Positions 18,413 through 26,137 of a DNA stretch of 64,000 nt are shown piece after piece. This DNA is from CBDCWQ01 sp965223435 (GTDB lineage: Bacteria > Myxococcota > Kuafuiibacteriia > Kuafuiibacteriales > Kuafuiibacteriaceae): positions 558,001-622,000 of the forward strand of contig CBDCWQ010000023.1 of the NCBI GenBank assembly GCA_965223435.1. Reading direction: 5' to 3'. Under the pieces are notes generated by a model, which was given only the letters and a program-made list of their open reading frames with translations, made no database searches and was not told the origin of the DNA. Within the stretch, counting starts at the first letter, position 1, and each line of letters starts with the position of its first letter. Position numbers and translations under genes: made by a program.

Positions 18413-18711
18413 TGAATCGATTCCGCGCCAGCGAAGACATCATCTCTCTTAGTGAACTGCGAGCGAATCTCGGAGAGCGTATCGATGGTCTCTCCCTCGA
18501 AGGGTCCGACTATTTCATTGTCACTCGAAACGGTCGAGCAGCCGCTGTCGTCCTGGCTCCCGAACACTTTGATAGGCTTCGTTATGAAAGCTTTGTACGA
18601 GGCAAGATCGCGTCAGGTCTTGCGGATGCGGCCTCAGGCGAGCTCCACGATCACGATTCCGTCATGCAGGACGCGATGAAGGTAGTCCGCGGTGAGCAAG
18701 AAGAAGGTTAG
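18412..18711 (+). CDS. Phd/YefM-type antitoxin
   Basis: 99 residues from the ATG at 18412; an ATG two codons upstream is also in frame. The N-terminal part (ISLSELRANLGERIDGL, then DYFIVTRNGRAAAVVLAPEHFDRL) is the Phd/YefM DNA-binding fold: 'hide/IS-L-S-E-L-R' helix, then NGR.A.V.L...D. The C-terminal third is acidic and less structured, as expected for the toxin-binding arm. It overlaps the toxin gene by 20 bp. It should repress its own promoter through the TGTACA operator just upstream and neutralise the toxin. Confidence 0.85.
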   Translation: MNRFRASEDIISLSELRANLGERIDGLSLEGSDYFIVTRNGRAAAVVLAPEHFDRLRYESFVRGKIASGLADAASGELHDHDSVMQDAMKVVRGEQEEG

Positions 18712-19003
18712 CTGGTCGTCCACGGCGCGCCATGATCTTCTTGACGTTGTTGCCTACATTCATGGTGAGCGCCCCAGTGCGGCGAGAAAGTTTGTCAAGG
18801 ATCTCGATAAACGACTCAAGCTGGTTGCCAGGTTTCCCGATTCAGGGCGCCCCATCCCGGAAGACCTGAACGCGCAGCCGGAAGATACCGGCCGGAGAGA
18901 AGTCATCATCATGAATTGGCGCGTTGGCTATCAGGTCTCGGACGTCATCACCGTACTCTATGTCATTCACGGTGCCCGCGAGTTTCCAAGGCGGGGCGGC
19001 TGA
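18692..19003 (+). CDS. RelE/ParE-family toxin
   Basis: 103 residues from a GTG that overlaps the antitoxin stop. The fold signature is the helical pair (STARHDLLDVVAYIHGERPSA, ARKFVKDLDKRLKLVARFP) followed by the strands (GRREVIIMNWRVGYQV, ITVLYVIHGAREFP). The conserved 'VLYVIHGAR' end is typical of the ParE/RelE superfamily. Whether it cuts mRNA on the ribosome (RelE) or poisons gyrase (ParE) cannot be decided from sequence alone. Directly downstream lies a transposase relic. Confidence 0.85.
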   Translation: MSKKKVSWSSTARHDLLDVVAYIHGERPSAARKFVKDLDKRLKLVARFPDSGRPIPEDLNAQPEDTGRREVIIMNWRVGYQVSDVITVLYVIHGAREFPRRGG

Positions 19004-19044
19004 TCCGCACAACCGCGCTACGCTTAAGGATTTCGATTGGAAAT

Positions 19045-19350
19045 CCACTATACATCTTCGTTATCATGGAACTGGGGTCACGTCGTATCATCCACTTCAA
19101 CGTCACCACGAGTCCATCTCTCGCCTGGGTCAAGCAACAGATTCGAAAAGGCCAACCCATTCGAAAACACATCCAAGTTTTTCATCCACGACAACGATGG
19201 CATCTTTGGCCAGTTGCGGACAGAACGTCAAGAATTTGGACATCGACGACCATTCCGTTTTCATCTTGATCAATGGCTATCCGAAGTCATGAGCATCCGA
19301 GGCCTCCCTATTCCGTACGGCGCGCCAAATGCGAACGCGCGGCAAGAAGG
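19045..19350 (+). pseudogene. Integrase-core (rve) transposase relic
   Basis: Two pieces in different frames match an integrase-core transposase: IFVIMELGSRRIIHFNVTTS with SPSLAWVKQQIRKG, then, after a frame change near 19160, FFIHDNDGIFGQL and SEVMSIRGLPIPYGAPNANAR. These include the second catalytic Asp context (HDNDG). The N-terminal third and everything after PNANAR are missing. A 37-bp repeat that may be an element end begins 20 bp beyond. Confidence 0.7.
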
Positions 19351-19369
19351 GCCTCCATTTTTGTAACCC

Positions 19370-19406
19370 TCTTTGTCAGGATCGAGTTTTCGCGGACAAA
19401 GGGCAA
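19370..19406 (+). repeat. 37-bp dispersed repeat, copy A (possible element end)
   Basis: 32 of 37 bases match the reverse complement of 42954-42990. The shared core includes TCTTTGTCAGGA and TTTTCGCGGA. This copy lies just past the truncated integrase relic; the other lies at the broken end of the RHS reading frame. Both positions are where a mobile-element terminus would be expected. Confidence 0.6.
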
Positions 19407-19444
19407 ACTTAGACAAGAAACATTGACTGTACATCTGGTTCTTT

Positions 19445-20737
19445 TTAGAAAGGCGCTGCAACTTGTGTTGGTATGTGGGAACTATTCAACGTGCCGTTCC
19501 CCAGCGCGCCTTGGCCGCCATAGCCCCAACAGTAGGCGTGTCCGTCGACCGCGATTCCACAACTGGTGTATTCGCCGATCGAGACAAAAACGTATTGCCT
19601 CCCGTCACCCATCGGATGAGGGCTTTCAACCGCTTGTCCTGCCTCGATGCCTGCCTCGCCGTTGGGGTTGTAGCCCCAGCAGTGGATTTCGCCTCCATTG
19701 GAAAGGCCGCAGCTATGCCAGGACTCTCCGTCGAGTCCGAGATGGGTGAATGCTGCACGGGAGTCCACGGGTACGGGTGTCGATGACGACGATGAATTGG
19801 GGCCGTTACCCAGCGAACCATCGAAATCTGACCCAAAGCAGTGGATGGTCTGGGCGCTTGAGACGCCGCATGCATGGTGCGCTCCATAGCGAATTGAGCG
19901 CCATGTTCCGTCGGCGGGGTCATCGATGGTAGTGGGTTTGGTTCCGTGGTTGTAACCCCAACAATGAGCCCGGCCATCTCGATCGAGACCGCATGAATCT
20001 ACGTGCCCGGTCGAGATCGTTTCCCAGCCGCTAAAGCCGATTGTGGGCTCGACCACCGCCGTAGGTACGCGACGGCTTTGGGTGGACGCGTCACCATCCC
20101 CGATGATGCCGTAGTCGCCGCGTCCCCAACAGTAACCACGGCGTGCCGAGTCGATGCCGCAGACAAAGTAATCGCCGACGCTTATCAAGACCCATTGACC
20201 GGAGAATTCTGCAGGATCGGAGACCTCAATCGGCGTATCCGAGAAATTATCCAGAAACGCCGGATCCCCGAGCTGTCCGTTATTGTTCCAACCCCAGCAA
20301 AAAGCCTGACCCAAGTTGTCGATGGCACATGCGTTCAGATCGGCGACACTCAGAGAAACCCACGAACCGCCGAAAGATGCGGGAAGTACGATGGGCTCTG
20401 GAGTGAGCACTTCATCGATGGCGTCCGGTCCGAGCCCAAGAGGACCCGACCCCCAACAGTATATTTCGCCGTTGCTTAATAGGCCACAAGTGGATGACTC
20501 GCCGCTGTCAATTTGCGTCCATTGAAGTTGATCTTCAGGGTTGGCGTCGTTGCAGTGTTTTGGACCTGAGCCTTTGCCTTTGCATTTCCCTCCCTTAAGC
20601 GTATCGACCTCGCGAACGTGATCGGCTGGGCCTGGCTGACAAGCCAAAGAGGGGATAAGAAAAAGACCGAGCGTGAAGCTCGGCAGGGCTGGGTTGTGAC
20701 CGAATCGTCGACGTTTCTGGCTCATGACTCTCTTCAT
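19445..20737 (-). CDS. RCC1-repeat predicted lipoprotein
   Basis: About 430 residues. The leader LGLFLIPSLAC ends in a lipobox. The body consists of seven or so RCC1-type repeats with the bacterial pattern 'W..I..G....CG....G...CWG.N..GQLG' (CGLLSNGEIYCWGSG, CAIDNLGQAFCWGWN, CGIDSARRGYCWGRG, CGLDRDGRAHCWGYN, CGLSNGGEIHCWGYN, CGIAVDGHAYCWGYG). One Cys pair per blade suggests a disulfide-stabilised beta-propeller outside the cytoplasm. Candidate starts are 20737 and 20725; the second has GAGAG just upstream. It is one of several predicted lipoproteins in this block, all minus strand. Substrate or partner unknown. Confidence 0.88.
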   Translation of the reverse strand: MKRVMSQKRRRFGHNPALPSFTLGLFLIPSLACQPGPADHVREVDTLKGGKCKGKGSGPKHCNDANPEDQLQWTQIDSGESSTCGLLSNGEIYCWGSGPLGLGPDAIDEVLTPEPIVLPASFGGSWVSLSVADLNACAIDNLGQAFCWGWNNNGQLGDPAFLDNFSDTPIEVSDPAEFSGQWVLISVGDYFVCGIDSARRGYCWGRGDYGIIGDGDASTQSRRVPTAVVEPTIGFSGWETISTGHVDSCGLDRDGRAHCWGYNHGTKPTTIDDPADGTWRSIRYGAHHACGVSSAQTIHCFGSDFDGSLGNGPNSSSSSTPVPVDSRAAFTHLGLDGESWHSCGLSNGGEIHCWGYNPNGEAGIEAGQAVESPHPMGDGRQYVFVSIGEYTSCGIAVDGHAYCWGYGGQGALGNGTLNSSHIPTQVAAPF

Positions 20738-21073
20738 GCCCGTTCGTTCCGCAATAACCGATCCAACGGGCTCGTGCATGGGTAGGTACTAAAATTCATT
20801 GAGTATTTGTGATGGGGCTGTTCCTTCGATGCTCGCCTTCGTGAGCAAATTGCGCATGAGGCCGAACACTTGGTGGAGTCTTCGGTCACCGTTTCGTAAG
20901 ACCTCATGCTCAGCTGGAGAAGGGAAGCGATGCGCTCAGGGCAAAGATGGTGGTGGGGTGGGAGACTTCTTCCTTACACCCTACGGTGGAACCACGGAGG
21001 CCTATTCGGGACGATCGGGCCATCATCTTTACTGCGAAGCATGCGTGGCGGTGTGCATCTTTGGGAGACCTTC

Positions 21074-21508
21074 ATGGGGATGGGTTTGACGAAAGGAGCC
21101 GTATTTGCTTTGCGAAATGCGGTTCCTCCGCCTGAACGTTTCGACTTTGCGTTGACAGCGGACAGATTTGGGCGCTCTTATCCGCGGCGTCTCCTGGGGG
21201 GGATGCCATACGATTCGGTCTTCGTCAGTTCGAACGGGTTCATGATTTTTCGGCAGACGAACGACGTGGAGGGTGTTTCCTCCGGTTGCTGCGTGGGGGG
21301 AGTGATTCCGAGCGTTGATGGTCTTGAGGGTATCGTGTCCGCGTATTGGGCGGACCTTAATCCCCAGGCTGCGGCCCAGGCCTTCACCGGTGAGCCCAAG
21401 AGTGATATGAGAGGTCAATCCCCATTCATCTCATTATCTCGACTTCATTCTGCGGAAAAAAGGTATAGCTTCGCCGGCCGATCTTCACGCCATTCCCTGA
21501 GAGGGTAG
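21074..21508 (+). pseudogene. Fragment of an exported nidogen-like protein
   Basis: The segment PYDSVFVSSNGFMIF with GCCVGGVIPSVDGLEGIVSAYWADLNP matches the common bacterial module 'YD.VYVSSNGF..F......IPS......IAAYWADLNP', which resembles nidogen-like domains. There is no signal peptide, the frame is open upstream only through low-quality sequence, and after QAFTGEP the reading frame runs into the 3' end of the opposite-strand FG-GAP gene. It is probably a truncated remnant of a larger surface protein. Confidence 0.5.
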
Positions 21509-22824
21509 CCAATTTCCATGGCCGCCACATCCCCTCGTCCGTCTCCGTCAATGTCCCCAATATGTGCGGCAGCCCGTCCAAAAAAGTACTCCCCTGAATG
21601 GCTGTAAAGCAGTCTGCCGTCTCGACCGGAGTGGATATTCAACAGCCCGTTCCCACTATCATGGACATCCGACACGATGATGAAATCCTCCGATCCGTCC
21701 CCGTCGAAATCGTCAATCCGATCCACAGTCCGTCCCAAGTAACCGTGTCCGTCTTGGCCGTCGAAAACGAAAATTTCGGAACCGTCATGACCCGACAGGA
21801 CATAGACCCGACCCTCGTTATGATTGAGATGACGTCCAGGCCGACGCAGATCATATCCAGGCGCGCTGACAATTAGGTCAGGTATGCCGTCTTGGTTCAG
21901 GTCATCGATCATCGAAACCGATTGCCCAAAATTGACATTCGTATCTTCTTCATACTTTCGGCTACCGAAAGCTTCGAACAATACCTTTTGGTCCGCCCCA
22001 GAAAGAATAACGACCTTCCCAAGCTGAGGTAGCTGTAGACCATCGCAAAAATCTTTGTCAGCGGTCCACATCGAGGTGCCGATCAATAGATCATCGAAGC
22101 CATCTTGATCAAAGTCCCCTGCAGATTGAGCCGCGAGCGGCCCGATTCCACGCAAATGCTCAGGGTCGACGGTCAATAACGGCGATCCATCATGACCAGA
22201 GACAACTACGGCATATCCCGTGTGAGCCCGGCCCAAGATCAGGAGATCACCAAATCCGTCTCCGTTCACATCACCAGCCGGGACCGTTTTTTGAAAATAT
22301 ACTTGTCGTTCCACGGGTGAGCCGTCTTTGTTTACGCAGCCACCCGTCCGTTGGATAGATGGTCTTTCATTGAAGGTCCATAAGACATCGCCTGAGCCTC
22401 CCGCGTGGACCGAGACTTCACCAAATCGCAGTACGGCGACGTCGGCCAGACCATCTCCATTGGCGTCGCCGGCTGCGCTGGCGCCAACAATACTGTCAGT
22501 CGCGGTCAACAATACATCTCCGCTCATCCCAGAGATAACAACCGCTTGTTCTTCCTCATCAGGTATGTGGGCGCCAGAGACTGAATATACAAAGTCATCC
22601 CGGCCGTCGCCATCGAAATCACCTATGCCGTCGACGGTCACAAAATTGGCATAGGGCAGAAGGCTTTCCATGACTTGCACCGAAAGTGACGCTTGGGAGT
22701 GCTTAGGCGACTTTGCTGCAGATATTTGGTCAGCGGCTTGCTCGGTCGTATTTCCACAGGCAGAGATCAGTAAGAATCCAAGTACGACCGATAGGCCTTC
22801 ATTGATGGATTGCTTGAGTCTCAT
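21445..22824 (-). CDS. FG-GAP repeat predicted lipoprotein (integrin-alpha-like propeller)
   Basis: 459 residues. The leader SVVLGFLLISAC ends in a lipobox. Seven FG-GAP repeats follow, with calcium loops such as GDFDGDGRDDFVYS, GDANGDGLADVAVL, GDVNGDGFGDLLIL, GDFDQDGFDDLLIG, DDLNQDGIPDLIVS, DDFDGDGSEDFIIV and GDIDGDGRGDVAAM. Many are followed by 'V.SG.DG' strands. This is the layout of a complete seven-bladed propeller. GGAGA lies eight bases before the ATG. The protein should sit on the outer membrane, acting as an adhesive or ligand-binding surface. Its 3' end overlaps the opposite-strand nidogen-like fragment. Confidence 0.9.
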   Translation of the reverse strand: MRLKQSINEGLSVVLGFLLISACGNTTEQAADQISAAKSPKHSQASLSVQVMESLLPYANFVTVDGIGDFDGDGRDDFVYSVSGAHIPDEEEQAVVISGMSGDVLLTATDSIVGASAAGDANGDGLADVAVLRFGEVSVHAGGSGDVLWTFNERPSIQRTGGCVNKDGSPVERQVYFQKTVPAGDVNGDGFGDLLILGRAHTGYAVVVSGHDGSPLLTVDPEHLRGIGPLAAQSAGDFDQDGFDDLLIGTSMWTADKDFCDGLQLPQLGKVVILSGADQKVLFEAFGSRKYEEDTNVNFGQSVSMIDDLNQDGIPDLIVSAPGYDLRRPGRHLNHNEGRVYVLSGHDGSEIFVFDGQDGHGYLGRTVDRIDDFDGDGSEDFIIVSDVHDSGNGLLNIHSGRDGRLLYSHSGEYFFGRAAAHIGDIDGDGRGDVAAMEIGYPLREWREDRPAKLYLFSAE

Positions 22825-23072
22825 TATTTTGTTCTCCTTTATCCCACCGTCTTTTTCGAATTGGGGATAGCTTGAGGGTTAGAAGCGGGTTCTGTAAGTC
22901 ATTCGCAATGATCCTGTTGGACTCGGGAAACGGGCTAGGCCCTCCCTCCTGCTGTTTCGAGCACCATCCTGACCAATCAAGTTGTCTGTACGTGCAATAC
23001 CCAGGCCACTGTTGTGCGCTCAATTCTGAGCACTGGAATCGCTGATTGTTTGGGGCCTTCGCCTAGAGACGG

Positions 23073-23459
23073 TTACTCCAAAGCCAGACGTCGTACGAAA
23101 ATTCTGAGTGTCGACAGAAGAGCAAGGCGAATCGACCGTCCAAGACTATCGGAAACGGTGACCGCTGACTGGCAACGACGAGACCCGAGGGAAGAGGACA
23201 TGAAGGCTGCGGATTCGCCGTTCGCGAATGCAAGCGCAAACTGATAGGTCCCACGGTAGTCGCACTGCCTGCAGACAACGGACCCATGCATGCCTCCGAA
23301 CAGTGGCACATGGTGCCGTTCGACCTGAGGATGTAAACACGAAGGACACGCCACCTCAACCCAGTGCACTTGCGGTTGGGCTTGGAGCTCCGCTGTCTCG
23401 CAAAACTGTCTCCGAGACACACCTCGTTTTTTAAACTTCTTTTTCTTCCGTCTGTTCAC
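23073..23459 (-). CDS. Small zinc-ribbon-like hypothetical protein (doubtful)
   Basis: 128 codons from a GTG. A CPSC and a CRQC pair about 20 residues apart (VACPSCLHPQVERHH, then VVCRQCDYRG) would form a zinc ribbon, and the N-terminus is very basic (RRKKKKFKKRG). No ribosome-binding site stands out, and the C-terminal third has no clear character. It may be a real nucleic-acid-binding protein or a chance frame with two Cys pairs. Confidence 0.35.
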   Translation of the reverse strand: MNRRKKKKFKKRGVSRRQFCETAELQAQPQVHWVEVACPSCLHPQVERHHVPLFGGMHGSVVCRQCDYRGTYQFALAFANGESAAFMSSSLGSRRCQSAVTVSDSLGRSIRLALLSTLRIFVRRLALE

Positions 23460-24144
23460 CTGCGCTCAATTCCCCTCTGCAGACCTCATATGGTCCTTGA
23501 GCAATATCCAGCAAGAAGTACGCCAATCAACTTTGTCCGTCTCCGTTTTGTTGCGATTCGGAAATCGACCAGCGACCGGGAGGCGCCCATCGCTTCACTA
23601 CGAGTAGCGTATTTACGAATAATTCCAAATATGTACCTGCAAATGATCGCCGTCCTGCACTGCACCCTTAGATCCAGCGTCCACGGGCCCCCCAATTCAT
23701 CTATACGTGCATGGCGGGGGGCCTTCTCGCCCGAAGGCGGTGCCCCGAGGACCCACGGATAATGGTGGGGGCCCTTGCGGATGATGACGAGTCGTGGTCA
23801 GCGGTCTCCATTGGGTCACTGAATGCAAACTGTGAACCTGGCCCCACACCGGTGGGAATTGACCTCCCCAAACTAAGCGTCAAGGACCTGCCTTATCTGA
23901 AGCGAAATCGCTGTTCTCACGAGATAAGCGCGTGCACCCATTCGCAAGTGGGTCTCCCGTTTAGTCATTCAGACGCGGCCTGGTGTCGGGAAAACTCGCG
24001 CAATCACAGGTGCCTACGGGTTTTTGTCCCGCCGCCTCGTCCTTCGCTCAAAAATCTTCCTGCCCTTCTTCTGTTCGGCAGACGGTATCCTGAAGTCCCC
24101 AGCTTTACCCGGGGAGGACGCCTCGGCTTTACCGAGGGAGGACG
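23460..24144. other. Gene-free stretch with a hairpin next to the DUF3060-like gene
   Basis: No coding frame could be supported. At 24121-24137, just past the stop of the minus-strand DUF3060-like gene, a perfect hairpin CCTCGG-CTTTA-CCGAGG occurs, within a 24-bp imperfect tandem (GCTTTACCCGGGGAGGACG, GCTTTACCGAGGGAGGACG). It has no clear T-run, so it may be a weak terminator or an mRNA 3' stabiliser. Confidence 0.45.
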
Positions 24145-24792
24145 TCACTTTTCGCATACAATCTTGGTTTCGTTGCCCTTCAGCGTTCCCGTGGGGCACG
24201 AATATTCGCCACTGCCCTCGATTGTGAGAGTGCCTTGGTTGCCTCCGATTCGAACGTTGAAATCGTCCACGGAAGCGTCTTTGCCAACCTGAAGCTCTAG
24301 TTGTGGTTCATTTCCCGTACCGACGACGACGAAAGTCCCGAGTTCGAAGTTCCGGACGCTGACCTTGGCCCGAGATTGGTTGCCGCCAAGGATAAAACAT
24401 AGTCCCTCAAACCCAACCGTAGGGGTGCTGGTATCGGTGCCCGCCATGTCCGCGTTCATCGTGGGTTCAATGTCTACGAAAACACGATTCTGGTTGCCAT
24501 TAACCTTTACCGCGAGCAAATCAGACGCTTCGAGTTCTACAGTCTGTTGGCTGCCAGAAACCGTTACAAAGTTGGGCGAACCGGAGAAGGCATCGCCGCA
24601 TTGGTTGAGATCGCTTTTGGACGGCTCCTCTGCCTCCGCGGGCGAAGGATTACTTTGTGTGGTTCGAAGAGCAAACGACTGGTCGCTCACTCTTACGCGA
24701 TAACTGGCGCTCTCGTTGGACCCACAGGCCACCAGCGTGAACGATGCGGCATATACTAGGATACTCGAAGCAATCTGGATTTCTCGTTTCAT
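24145..24792 (-). CDS. DUF3060-like predicted lipoprotein
   Basis: 215 residues from the ATG at 24792. The frame is open much further upstream, but only this start gives a lipoprotein leader (SSILVYAASFTLVAC). The mature part has a short Ser/Pro/Glu linker, then repeated strands with GNQ or GTGN turns (VKVNGNQNRVFVDI, LGGNQSRAKVSVRNF, VVGTGNEPQLELQV, RIGGNQGTLTIEGSG). That is the look of DUF3060, a right-handed beta-structured domain found in exported proteins. Several Cys residues (NQCGDAF, GLCFIL, YSCPTG, IVCEK) could form disulfides. Function unknown. Confidence 0.75.
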   Translation of the reverse strand: MKREIQIASSILVYAASFTLVACGSNESASYRVRVSDQSFALRTTQSNPSPAEAEEPSKSDLNQCGDAFSGSPNFVTVSGSQQTVELEASDLLAVKVNGNQNRVFVDIEPTMNADMAGTDTSTPTVGFEGLCFILGGNQSRAKVSVRNFELGTFVVVGTGNEPQLELQVGKDASVDDFNVRIGGNQGTLTIEGSGEYSCPTGTLKGNETKIVCEK

Positions 24793-25294
24793 GCCTGGAA
24801 TGGTACCAGGGGACGGAGAAACTGTAAGAGGTAGAGACACACCCGACAAAGGTGCCCAGTCTAGGATAAATACCGACCATGGGATTGCGGTCTTCAACTC
24901 CGTCGATACAGTCTTCGTTCGATGTCGGATATTGCTACTCAAATTCCAAAAGTGGCTATCGAAGGTTGAGGTGGGGTGATTGTACTCCACAGGCTGTTCA
25001 ACCGAGTGAGCACATCTCACAATTGCTCTGAATGACTGCCCGCGAAGTGGCCTGCGCGGGCTGCTCCAGTTCGTCTGCGCTCCGAACACTGCTCAGTAAA
25101 GTGATCACATGGAGGCCGGTTGTGTGCCCATGAAAGGCCATTCCTCCAAGTCCCAAGCCAGGATTGACTTTGGCACGAGCATTGCTCTGACCAGATAAGA
25201 GATGCCCGTCCATCCGAGCTGGTGACCGTATGATGTTCACCCGGGTGTGTGCCCTGAGGATCTGGCGGCAGAGAAATTGATGGAGAACCAAGAT
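24793..25294. other. Divergent intergenic region, no gene seen
   Basis: Separates the minus-strand DUF3060-like lipoprotein from the plus-strand Ala-rich lipoprotein, so it must hold both promoters. No convincing -35/-10 pair or coding frame was recognised. Confidence 0.45.
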
Positions 25295-25960
25295 ATGACT
25301 TTTTTTGTTTTTCGACCCGCAGCGTTTCTTTTGAGCGTGGTTTTCGCCACTGCAGCCTGTGGTGGGGCACATGATGCATTCCAGACAACCGACTCGGCCC
25401 TAAATACTGCCGAAGCAGCCGAGGCGGCCGCCGAAGCGGCCGCGGAAGAGGCCGAGGTTGCGGCAGAAGCTGCTTCCAAGGCGGCCGAAGCGGCTCTAAA
25501 GGCGGCGGATGCTCAGGCGAAGGCAACCGCTAAAGCCGAAGAAGCCAAGACCGAAGCAGATGCAAAAGTTGCCGAGGCCCAGGCAAAGTCATCAGAGTCT
25601 GAAGGTAAAGCTGCCGCGGAGGCTGCCCAAGTGGCCGCAGCCAAAGCCGCACAAGCAGCCGAAACTGCAGAAGAAGAGGCCAAAGCCGCGGCAGAAGCCG
25701 CAGAAACTGCCGACGAAACAGAAGCGAAACCCGCAAAAGCCGCGGCAGAAGCCGCCGCAGAGGCTGCACAAGCGGCTGCCGAGGCCGCACGGTCTGCGGC
25801 CGAGGCTACCGTGGCGGCAGCAAAGGCCCTTAGAGAAATCGCCGCAAGTGTGGCCGCTGTGGCGCGCGAAGGGAGCACAAGAGAGACCGACCTCAAAGAG
25901 GCGGCTGCCGGCGTTGCAGAAGCGGCACGCGAAGTGGCGAACCCCCGGGGAAAAGACTAA
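25295..25960 (+). CDS. Ala-rich coiled-coil predicted lipoprotein
   Basis: 221 residues from the ATG at 25295, which has GGAG about ten bases upstream. The leader AAFLLSVVFATAAC ends in a lipobox. Almost all of the mature protein is Ala/Glu/Lys-rich (runs such as AAEAAAEEAEVAAEAASKAA) with no Pro until near the end and a clear heptad character. It would form one long helix or coiled coil anchored to the membrane, in the style of Lpp-like or TolA-like spacers. Low-complexity Ala/Glu/Lys helices also occur in unrelated proteins, so no function is assigned. Confidence 0.75.
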   Translation: MTFFVFRPAAFLLSVVFATAACGGAHDAFQTTDSALNTAEAAEAAAEAAAEEAEVAAEAASKAAEAALKAADAQAKATAKAEEAKTEADAKVAEAQAKSSESEGKAAAEAAQVAAAKAAQAAETAEEEAKAAAEAAETADETEAKPAKAAAEAAAEAAQAAAEAARSAAEATVAAAKALREIAASVAAVAREGSTRETDLKEAAAGVAEAAREVANPRGKD

Positions 25961-25962
25961 AA

Positions 25963-25985
25963 GGGGACAGGCACTATTATTTACC
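25963..25985 (+). repeat. Short motif resembling a REP/RAYT-type tip
   Basis: GGGGACAGGCACTATTATTT begins three bases after the stop of the Ala-rich lipoprotein gene. From memory, sequences of this type (CCTGTCCCC with an adjacent AATAATAGTG) recur next to REP-associated tyrosine transposases in proteobacterial genomes. No such transposase is present in the window. Confidence 0.3.
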
Positions 25986-26137
25986 CTCGCCACTCAACGT
26001 CCCAGCCACTTGGAAAACGTCAGTCCCGTGGCCTATGAAGCGGCGGCGCAGAGGGCAGTCTGATGTCTATGAGACTCGGGGAAGCCCACTTCTGTGCCCC
26101 GGGGTTTCGAGGACGCCATCGAGGCGACCAATGGTTG

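Noticed and set aside
24793..25089. 99-codon N-terminal extension of the DUF3060-like protein
   Set aside because: Only the internal ATG at 24792 yields a lipoprotein leader; the extension has no coding character.
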